10,003 nucleotides of DNA from positions 1 to 10,003 of the forward strand of contig JAJRYL010000317.1 in the NCBI GenBank assembly GCA_024275855.1. Direction: 5' to 3'. Positions 1 to 5,728 of this stretch are shown piece after piece; positions within the stretch are counted from its first letter, which is position 1, and every line of letters starts with the position of its first letter. The stretch comes from Deltaproteobacteria bacterium (lineage in GTDB: Bacteria; Desulfobacterota; GWC2-55-46; JADFVP01). Made by a program: the position numbers and the translations under genes. The notes beneath the pieces were generated by a model. It was not told the origin of the DNA. It ran no database searches and worked only from the letters and a program-made list of their open reading frames with translations.

Positions 1-6
1 TTCAAC

Positions 7-543
7 TTATTTGCCTCTTTTCTGATATCTCTTATTATGGATTCTTATAACGTCGTCCGTAAGGTCGCCTTCAGGCGCGGCGTAAAGCAGGCCGCCGATA
101 GAACGTTCTATAACGTAGGTGTAACCTCTTTGCTTAGCGAGTTCTTCGACTATCTTGGAGAACTCTTCTATTATAGCACCTTCTTCGGCCTGTTTTTTCT
201 GATTAAGCTCGTCGTTGTACGCCCTGAACTGCTTCTCAAACTCCTTGCTCTTGTCTACGAAGAGCTGCTCCTTCGCGTTCAGCGTCTCTTTGTTCCAGAT
301 AGCGCGTTTGCTCTCTATGTCTGTCTTCATCTTTTTCAGCTCTTCCTGCCTGGCGTTGAGGTTGGCTTCGAGCCTCTTGGCGTTCTTTTGCAGGTTCACT
401 TTCGCCTGCTTTCCGGCATCGCAGTTGTTAAGCGCTTTTTGAAGATTGGCGTATCCGATTTTCTGTGTCGCGGAGGCCGCGGGTAAAGCGAGGGCGAGTA
501 GTATGAGTATCGATAGAGATACCTGTGAGAGTCTCTTGAGCAT
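7..543 (-). CDS. skp: Skp/OmpH-family periplasmic chaperone
   Basis: Periplasmic holdase that binds unfolded outer-membrane proteins leaving the Sec translocon and delivers them to the Bam complex. The 178-residue product fits the family (about 160-180). Residues 1-25 are a typical Sec signal peptide: basic MLKR start, leucine-rich core, likely cut after A-S-A. The mature chain opens with T-Q-K-I-G-Y-A-N, the usual start of the OmpH/Skp core beta strand. Residues about 45-140 are a charged, Lys/Glu-rich helical region expected to form the coiled-coil tentacles. The C-terminal Y-T-Y-V-I-E-R-S segment returns to the beta core. The ATG start is supported by AAGGAG eight bases upstream. The gene lies 75 bp downstream of bamA, the usual partner arrangement, and no terminator is evident between them, so co-transcription is likely. 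Complete, with a TAA stop. Family assignment is confident; client range is inferred. Confidence 0.93.
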   Translation of the reverse strand: MLKRLSQVSLSILILLALALPAASATQKIGYANLQKALNNCDAGKQAKVNLQKNAKRLEANLNARQEELKKMKTDIESKRAIWNKETLNAKEQLFVDKSKEFEKQFRAYNDELNQKKQAEEGAIIEEFSKIVEELAKQRGYTYVIERSIGGLLYAAPEGDLTDDVIRIHNKRYQKRGK

Positions 544-618
544 AATCGTGTCTCCTTGGTTTTGATAGTTGGTGGAAAAAAAGGTAATAAAATCTGTTTT
601 TCAAACGTACTCTTTTTT

Positions 619-3339
619 TTAAAAGAGGGTTCCTATGGTAAAGTCCCATTGCTGCGTCGCTTCGCCGGTTCTCGGGTCGAGATTTATACCGAGTTCGAGC
701 CTTAGCGGCCCCATGGGTGAGAACCAGCGTATTCCTCCTCCGGCTCCCATTCTTATGTCGCCAAGGTCGATCTGCCCGTTGTACGCGTTTCCGGCGTCGA
801 AGAACAGAACACCTTTGATCTTCTGTTCTTCAAGAAGCGGAAAGACAAACTCGGCATTTGCTACCATCTTCGTAGTACCGCCGATCAGGTCTCCCGTGAC
901 TTCGTCTTTGGGGCTGATAGTACGGGTTTTAAAACCTCTTATGGAACTCATTCCGCCGAGAAAGTACCGCGCGTAGACCGGCGGGTCTTTTTCGGAGTGG
1001 CCCTGTACGTAACCGAGCGAGCCGCGAAGGGAGAAGGTGGTGTTAAGCGGCAGCGAGAAGAACTTTACCAGTCCGGCCTCGTACTTAACGAAGTAGGTAG
1101 TGCCTCCAAGCGGCCCTCCGGCCAACTCCGTTGAAAAGTTGGCTACTACTCCCTCGGACGGGAAGAAGGCGTCGTTTCTTGTGTCGTGGCGTATTGCCAC
1201 CTTGACGCTCGACTCGGTGTTTATGCCTCTTTGCTCCTTGATAAAGTTCGACGCGTTATCCGCAATCTCCGACACATCGACATTTTCAAATTTATAATTT
1301 AAAAAGCCCCGCGTGTAACGCTTGTAAAGCGGGAAGCCGGCGCGCAGGCCGAAACCTTTTTTATCTATAGTGAAGTCCTGGAAGACCTTAACGGTATTGT
1401 ATATGTCGATACCGGCCGATATGGGTTTGTCGAAGAGCCACGGTTCTGTAAGGCTGAGAACGTAACGCGACGAAGATGAGCTTATCGTGCCCGACATGTT
1501 GAGTTTTATGCCGGTGCCGAGAAAGTTGTCCTGGGATATAGAGGCCGTACCGATCAGCTTATCGACGGACGAGTAACCCATTCCGATGGATATAGAGCCT
1601 GTCGGCCGCTCCGCTATCTCTACGTCAAGGTTTATCTTGTCTTCCGCCGACCCCTGGCTCCGCCCTATTTTAACGGAGTCGAAGTAACCGAGGCGGCGCA
1701 GGTTGTTACGGCTCCGTTTTACCTCCGAGGTAGAGTAGAGGTTTCCTTCGTCAGTCTCAAGCTCTCGCCTTATTACCTTGTCTCTGGTTCTGGTATTGCC
1801 GCTTATGCTTATACGCTCCACGTAAACGAGTTCATGTTTTGCTAACTCGAAGTTGATGTTAATTGTCCTCTCCGCTTCGTTTATCTTTGTGCGCGGCGAT
1901 ACCTCGGCGTATGCGTACCCCTTGTCGCCGTAAAAGTCGCTAAGCTTGTCTATATCAACAGAGAGCTTGCTTCTGTTAAAGACCGTGCCGGGCTCTATTT
2001 TAATTATATCGAGCAGTTCATGTTTCGTGGTTATAAGGTCGCCCGAAACATCTACCTCTCCAACGCTGAACTGAGGGCCTTCATCTATTGCTATTGTTAT
2101 ATAGAACCACTTTTTATCTTCGCTTAAAAGCACTCTGCTGTCCGTGATGTCGGCCTTTATAAATCCGTTGTTGTAGTATTCGGCCATTATCAGGTTGAGG
2201 TCTCTTTGAAACATAAGTTCATCGAAACGGTCGGACTCCGAAAAAGTGCTGAGGAGCCACGCCTCTTTTGTAGAGATTATCTTCTTCAGCTTTTTGTCGC
2301 TTATAGCTTTATTGCCTATAAACGTAACACGGCGCACCCTTACCTCCGCGCCTTCCTGTATATTGAAGATAACGGTCGTCTCTACGCCGTTCGACTTTAC
2401 CTCTGTGTTGATGTTTGCGAGGTAGTAGCCCTGCTCGCCGTAGTACGATTTAAGTATATCTCTGTTCTCGCCAAGCAGCACACGGTCGAGCGCTGTGTTC
2501 TCTTTAAGCGTAAGCATCTCCCTTAAAGTGGCTTCTTCGATTTCGGTATTTCCCCGAAGTTCAATTTTTCTTATATACGGCAGTTCGCTTACGGTAAAGG
2601 TAAGCACTTTGCCGGAGGCCGTGTCCGATAGGTCTGCGCTTACGTCATCGAAGTAACCTGTCGAGTAGATTGAAAGAATGTCGTCTTTAACATCGTCGGC
2701 TGAGTACTCGGAGCCAGCCGATGACGATATTTTCTGTTTTATCGCTTCGGTATCTATGCGTATATTGCCGGCCACCTCTATGCGGTCGATGGTGCCTGAA
2801 CGGAGCGCCGGACGCGCCATTACGGCCATCTTCATCCGCTTGAGCATAACAGGGCCGTTAGCCGCTATTTTACGCTTAAGGTCGGCGATAGAGACCGAGG
2901 TGTGGTAGTAGAGCGCGAGGGTCTCCCTGGCCTTTATGTCGAGCACGCGTATATCTACACTGGTAGTGCCGCCGAGGCGGGTAATGGAGCCGAGCACGGC
3001 AAAATCGGCATTGACCCCTGCGGCTACCTCAAGGGCTGTAGATTCGTCGAAACCGGTCTGCTTCTTTTCAAGCACAAGCTCTTTAATCTTGTCCATGCCG
3101 GTTATCCCGGCTCCTGCCCTTTCGAGCGAAGCGGCAACGCTGTTCATAATACTTCTTTTTTCCGCCCTGATATCTTGTGCCGAGTGGGTGTCGAAGGGCA
3201 GCACGATTACTTTAAGGTCAGAGGCGCGGGCGGTATTCGCCGCGCCTAAATACAGTAGAGTAAAAAGCAGCAGGGCGGCGAGCCGTGCCGGGTTGAACCC
3301 CTTTTTGTTCTCTCTTTTTTTAATCAATGGTCTTTTCAA
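619..3339 (-). CDS. bamA: BamA (Omp85) outer-membrane assembly factor with extra N-terminal domain
   Basis: Central outer-membrane component that folds and inserts beta-barrel proteins. The product is 906 residues, longer than the usual 750-810. Residues 1-40 are a signal peptide (basic start, leucine-rich core, A-R-A-S end). Residues about 42-170 are an alpha/beta domain not found in classical BamA (K-V-I-V-L-P-F strand; A-D-F-A-V-L-G-S-I-T and V-D-I-R-V-L-D), resembling TolB-N/CsgG/LpoB-type folds. Five POTRA repeats follow at roughly 184-253, 254-330, 331-421, 422-502 and 503-580, each opening with a strand ending in a V-x-G-N-like turn. The barrel spans about 581-906, with D-T-R-N-D-A-F-F-P-S-E-G near 719-730, the Omp85 I-R-G-F motif at 800-803, F-D-A-G-N-A-Y at 847-853 and a terminal Phe beta-signal. 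The start is TTG, 27 bp after lolD, without a visible Shine-Dalgarno sequence. An in-frame TAA a few codons upstream leaves only this TTG or the one at codon 5. Translation may depend on coupling to lolD. Confidence 0.95.
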   Translation of the reverse strand: MKRPLIKKRENKKGFNPARLAALLLFTLLYLGAANTARASDLKVIVLPFDTHSAQDIRAEKRSIMNSVAASLERAGAGITGMDKIKELVLEKKQTGFDESTALEVAAGVNADFAVLGSITRLGGTTSVDIRVLDIKARETLALYYHTSVSIADLKRKIAANGPVMLKRMKMAVMARPALRSGTIDRIEVAGNIRIDTEAIKQKISSSAGSEYSADDVKDDILSIYSTGYFDDVSADLSDTASGKVLTFTVSELPYIRKIELRGNTEIEEATLREMLTLKENTALDRVLLGENRDILKSYYGEQGYYLANINTEVKSNGVETTVIFNIQEGAEVRVRRVTFIGNKAISDKKLKKIISTKEAWLLSTFSESDRFDELMFQRDLNLIMAEYYNNGFIKADITDSRVLLSEDKKWFYITIAIDEGPQFSVGEVDVSGDLITTKHELLDIIKIEPGTVFNRSKLSVDIDKLSDFYGDKGYAYAEVSPRTKINEAERTININFELAKHELVYVERISISGNTRTRDKVIRRELETDEGNLYSTSEVKRSRNNLRRLGYFDSVKIGRSQGSAEDKINLDVEIAERPTGSISIGMGYSSVDKLIGTASISQDNFLGTGIKLNMSGTISSSSSRYVLSLTEPWLFDKPISAGIDIYNTVKVFQDFTIDKKGFGLRAGFPLYKRYTRGFLNYKFENVDVSEIADNASNFIKEQRGINTESSVKVAIRHDTRNDAFFPSEGVVANFSTELAGGPLGGTTYFVKYEAGLVKFFSLPLNTTFSLRGSLGYVQGHSEKDPPVYARYFLGGMSSIRGFKTRTISPKDEVTGDLIGGTTKMVANAEFVFPLLEEQKIKGVLFFDAGNAYNGQIDLGDIRMGAGGGIRWFSPMGPLRLELGINLDPRTGEATQQWDFTIGTLF

Positions 3340-3366
3340 TTGGTTATTTTTTTATCAGTTCAGGCC

Positions 3367-4044
3367 CTATAGCTCCGCGGCTATCTTTCCGTCTACCATC
3401 CGTATTGTGCGCGAGAGTTTCCCGGCAAGCGTTTCGTTGTGCGTGACGACCACAAGCGCTGTGGCGCGGGCTTTATTTATGTCGAGAAGCAGGTCGAAAA
3501 CCTCTTTCGCCGTAACCGTATCGAGGTTGCCGGTCGGTTCGTCGGCGAGCACAACGTCAGGGTCTTGAATAAGCGCGCGGACAATTGCCGTGCGCTGCTG
3601 CTCGCCGCCGGAGAGTTCGCCCGGTTTGTGCGATACTCTGTTTTTAAGCCCGACTTCGCCTAACAGTTCCGTTGCTTTCTTTAAAGCTTCGTCTTTAGAT
3701 ACGCCGCCGATCAACGCAGGCAGCATCACGTTCTCCAAGGCCGTAAACTCCGGCAACAGGTGGTGACTTTGAAAAACAAATCCGATTGAACGGTTTCTAA
3801 AACGCGCAGCGCTCTGTTCGTCGAGCGTGCCGGACGGTACGCCGTGGTAGAGCACCTCTCCTTCGGTACAGTTGTCGAGCGCGCCCATGATATTTAGGAG
3901 CGTGGATTTGCCCACGCCCGAGGCCCCTACTATAGCGTACGTATCGGAAGAGTTTATCACAAGGTCGATGCCCCTTAACACCTCCACTACAGAGCCGCCT
4001 CTTTTGTAAATCTTAAAAACCCTCTTAAGGTTTATAATCTCCAT
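3367..4044 (-). CDS. lolD: LolD, ATPase of the lipoprotein-releasing ABC transporter
   Basis: Cytoplasmic nucleotide-binding subunit that powers release of lipoproteins from the inner membrane to LolA. The 225-residue product is the usual length and has all ABC ATPase motifs: Walker A G-A-S-G-V-G-K-S-T at 40-48, Q-loop Gln92 in F-V-F-Q-S-H-H-L-L-P-E-F (close to the LolD/MacB family pattern), signature L-S-G-G-E-Q-Q at 144-150, Walker B V-V-L-A-D-E-P with Glu169, D-loop G-N-L-D at 172-175 and H-loop His202. The neighbouring LolC/E permease makes LolD more likely than MacB or FtsE. The ATG start has AGGAG 12 bases upstream, a rather long spacing. The start lies inside the last of about four tandem copies of its own start region, so the gene sits 242 bp from lolC rather than almost touching it. 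bamA follows after 27 bp. Confidence 0.94.
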   Translation of the reverse strand: MEIINLKRVFKIYKRGGSVVEVLRGIDLVINSSDTYAIVGASGVGKSTLLNIMGALDNCTEGEVLYHGVPSGTLDEQSAARFRNRSIGFVFQSHHLLPEFTALENVMLPALIGGVSKDEALKKATELLGEVGLKNRVSHKPGELSGGEQQRTAIVRALIQDPDVVLADEPTGNLDTVTAKEVFDLLLDINKARATALVVVTHNETLAGKLSRTIRMVDGKIAAEL

Positions 4045-4086
4045 CTATAATAAACGCTCCTGTTCAAGCCCCGGGTGTTCTGCATC
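4011..4086 (-). repeat. Tandem repeat copy 1: functional lolD start region
   Basis: This copy contains the first 11 codons of lolD, its ATG (4044-4042), its ribosome binding site (AACAGGAGCG) and the short stretch before it. Over the first 54 bp it matches copy 2 at 50 positions without gaps. It also shares GGGGCTTGAAC, just upstream of the ribosome binding site, with copy 3 but not with copy 2. The distance from this ATG to the matching GTG in copy 2 is 76 bp. Confidence 0.9.
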
Positions 4087-4120
4087 TCTTAAAAACACCC
4101 TTAAGGCTTATAATCTCCAC
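4064..4120 (-). CDS. Short upstream ORF before lolD (18 residues)
   Basis: A GTG-initiated reading frame in repeat copy 2 encodes MEIISLKGVFKRCRTPGA and ends in TGA. It begins as a near-copy of the LolD N-terminus, then runs through the repeat junction into unrelated residues. Its ribosome binding site and spacer are identical to those of lolD, so ribosomes should start here if they start at lolD. The TGA ends three bases before the AGGAG of lolD, a layout that allows termination followed by re-initiation or coupling. No function is known. It may be a harmless by-product of the duplication or may tune LolD production. Confidence 0.4.
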   Translation of the reverse strand: MEIISLKGVFKRCRTPGA

Positions 4121-4160
4121 CTATAATAAACGCTCCTGTTAGTGCACCGGGTGCGCTATC
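4087..4160 (-). repeat. Tandem repeat copy 2: near-identical second lolD start region
   Basis: On the minus strand this copy keeps the ribosome binding site and spacer of lolD exactly (AACAGGAGCG, then TTTATTATAG). It has GTG where lolD has ATG, at 4120-4118. The codons that follow read M-E-I-I-S-L-K-G-V-F-K against M-E-I-I-N-L-K-R-V-F-K in lolD. Four substitutions separate the two copies across 54 bp, so this is the most recent duplication in the array. Its upstream part contains an 11-bp dyad, GCACCCGGTGC. Confidence 0.9.
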
Positions 4161-4231
4161 TCTTAAACCTTGTTAAGGCTTATCGTCTTCGTCTATTAGT
4201 AAACGCTTCCGTTCAAGCCCCGATCTTTTTA
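4161..4231 (-). repeat. Tandem repeat copy 3: decayed lolD start region
   Basis: The start codon position holds ACG (4192-4190). The following codons read K-T-I-S-L-N-K-V and then TAA (4165-4163). The ribosome binding site has decayed to GGAAGCG, while GGGGCTTGAAC upstream of it still matches copy 1. It aligns with copy 2 with small indels. It is 72 bp from the GTG of copy 2 and appears unable to initiate. Confidence 0.8.
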
Positions 4232-4292
4232 TCTTATTTTTTAAACTTTATTAAACCGTATAAAATCCAATTACAAGAGAGCGCCTCTATTC
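4232..4292 (-). repeat. Tandem repeat copy 4: probable ancestral lolD start beside the lolC stop
   Basis: This is the most diverged copy, but it aligns codon for codon with copy 3. TTG at 4270-4268 is followed by D-F-I-R-F-N-K-V and TAA (4243-4241), against K-T-I-S-L-N-K-V and TAA in copy 3. The GAATAGAGGCG at its upstream edge contains the lolC stop codon and lines up with GAACAGGAGCG in the other copies. The TTG lies 16 bases after the lolC stop, where the start of a tightly spaced downstream gene would be expected. The low overall identity makes this copy less certain than the others. Confidence 0.55.
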
Positions 4293-5573
4293 ATACCTTA
4301 AGCCTTCCACCGGGTTTAATTTAGATGCCTGATAAGACGGGTAGACGGTAGCGAGAAAACTTATAGAGATCGATATAGCGACTATTATCAGCACAGTGAG
4401 CGGGTCTACCTGAGAGGGCAGCTTGTCTATATAGTAGACGCTTGGAGGCAGAACCTTGAAATGGAATGTGCGCTCCACTACCGATATTATCCTCTCTATG
4501 TTCAGTGCGATAACCACACCTGAGAGAGCGCCGAGCAGGGTGCCGGTAAAACCGATTATTATCCCCTCGACCATAAAGATTTTCATTATGCCGCCAGACG
4601 TCGCTCCGAGGCTCTTGAGAATAGCTATGTCGCGGTTTTTCTCCATTACGACCATAATAAGCGTGCTTATTATGTTTAACGCCGCGACAAGCACTATAAG
4701 GGTCAGGATTATGAACATGGCGACCTTTTCGAGTTTCAGGGCCGAGAAGAGGTTTTTATTCATCTCCATCCATGTGCGTGTCCAGTAGTTGCCTTTAAGG
4801 GCTATCAGTATATCGTCAGCTATCTTTTCAGCCGAGTATATATCGTTTATCTTCACCTCTATGCCTGTTACCGTGTCGCCGAGGCGGAAGAATTTCTGGG
4901 CGTTTTTTATAGAGATAAAGGCCACGGAAGAGTCGTACTCGTACATGCCGAACTCGAAGATGCCCGATACCTTGAATGTCGTCATTCTCGGCACAGGCCC
5001 CGCCGGCGTCATCGTGCCCATAGGAGAGATTACGTTGAGGCGGTCTCCAACACCGGCGCCAGTTGATTTAGATAGCTCGGTGCCTATTAATATACCCGGA
5101 AGTTCGGGCGCTTCGTTAGGGGAGAGTCTTTTGTTCCTGTTGCCTAAACCGACCTTTACGCCCTCTAAAGAGCCTTCTATAATTCGTTTCGGCAGTGTGG
5201 TTACGTCTGCGACGGAGGCCGGGTCGAGCCCCCGGATAACCGCGCCTATAGAGCCGTTGCCGCCCGAGAGCATGGCCTGGGAGTATGTGAAGGGGCTTGC
5301 GCCCTTAACGCCCTTTACCGTGCGAACCTTTTCGGCCAGGTCGGCGTAGTCGCCGAGGCCGGAGCCGAAACCGACTACGACCACGTGGGCGTTTAACCCG
5401 AGTATCTTGTCTTTCAGCGTCTCTTCGAAGCCGTTCATTACCGAGAGAACGACAATAAGCGCAGTAACGCCGACCATTATGCCGATAATGGAGATAAGGG
5501 TAATAACGGAGATGAAGCCCTGCTTCCTCTTTGCCTTGAGGTAGCGGAGCCCTATGAATAGCTGGTAAGACAT
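4287..5573 (-). CDS. lolC: LolC/LolE-family lipoprotein-releasing permease
   Basis: Inner-membrane subunit of the LolCDE-type transporter. It takes outer-membrane-destined lipoproteins from the inner membrane and passes them to LolA, driven by LolD. The 428-residue product has the expected layout: a first membrane segment at about 20-45, a large periplasmic domain at about 48-280, and three C-terminal segments at about 284-309, 330-356 and 390-412. Hallmarks are F-I-G-L-R-Y-L near the N-terminus, V-L-S-V-M-N-G-F-E-E at 42-51, E-K-N-R-D-I-A-I-L-K-S-L-G-A at 311-324 (the cytoplasmic coupling segment) and the terminal P-S-Y-Q-A-S-K-L-N-P-V-E-G-L-R-Y-E. Only one permease gene is present here, so it may act as a homodimer or pair with a partner encoded elsewhere; LolC and LolE cannot be told apart from this sequence. 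The ATG has no clear Shine-Dalgarno; the nearest GAGG is 17 bases away. A terminator lies between it and lysS. Confidence 0.92.
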   Translation of the reverse strand: MSYQLFIGLRYLKAKRKQGFISVITLISIIGIMVGVTALIVVLSVMNGFEETLKDKILGLNAHVVVVGFGSGLGDYADLAEKVRTVKGVKGASPFTYSQAMLSGGNGSIGAVIRGLDPASVADVTTLPKRIIEGSLEGVKVGLGNRNKRLSPNEAPELPGILIGTELSKSTGAGVGDRLNVISPMGTMTPAGPVPRMTTFKVSGIFEFGMYEYDSSVAFISIKNAQKFFRLGDTVTGIEVKINDIYSAEKIADDILIALKGNYWTRTWMEMNKNLFSALKLEKVAMFIILTLIVLVAALNIISTLIMVVMEKNRDIAILKSLGATSGGIMKIFMVEGIIIGFTGTLLGALSGVVIALNIERIISVVERTFHFKVLPPSVYYIDKLPSQVDPLTVLIIVAISISISFLATVYPSYQASKLNPVEGLRYE

Positions 5574-5636
5574 GGCGATTGGTTTTAAAGCCTCGGGTAA
5601 TGTTTAGCCGTTAAAACACCGGATTCCTGTCAGGGG

Positions 5637-5674
5637 AAAAATAGGCGCTCAGTCGGGGCCAAGCCGGAGCGCCT
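5637..5674 (-). terminator. Intrinsic terminator downstream of lysS
   Basis: On the minus strand an 8-bp perfect stem, AGGCGCTC with GAGCGCCT, encloses a smaller CGG/CCG pairing and is followed directly by TATTTTT. This is a standard rho-independent terminator reading in the direction of lysS. It lies about 55 bp after the lysS stop and about 65 bp before lolC, so lysS and the envelope cluster are probably separate transcription units. Confidence 0.8.
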
Positions 5675-5716
5675 GTAACCTAAATATACCCCCGGCACCT
5701 GCCGGGGGAGGGTTAC
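5675..5716 (-). other. Strong GC-rich hairpin just after lysS
   Basis: A perfect 8-bp stem, CCCCCGGC with GCCGGGGG around a 4-base loop, is enclosed by a second pairing of GTAACC (5675-5680) with GGTTAC (5711-5716). It begins 13 bp after the lysS stop. The bases that follow on the minus strand (TATATTTAGG) form only a poor T-tract. It may therefore assist the adjacent terminator or protect the 3' end of the lysS mRNA, rather than terminate alone. Confidence 0.65.
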
Positions 5717-5728
5717 CGTTTCAGTTTG

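Noticed and set aside
37..486. A 149-codon open frame on the plus strand opposite skp
   Set aside because: It mirrors the Lys/Glu-rich codons of skp as Leu/Phe-rich codons, an expected artefact of a coiled-coil gene read backwards.
610..627. CTCTTTT/AAAAGAG inverted repeat over the bamA stop codon
   Set aside because: The stem is almost all A/T and on the minus strand is not followed by a T-tract, so a terminator between bamA and skp is not supported.
2936..3568. A 210-codon open frame on the plus strand
   Set aside because: It is antisense to the start of bamA and the end of lolD, is low-complexity and Ser/Arg/Ala-rich, and lacks domain features.
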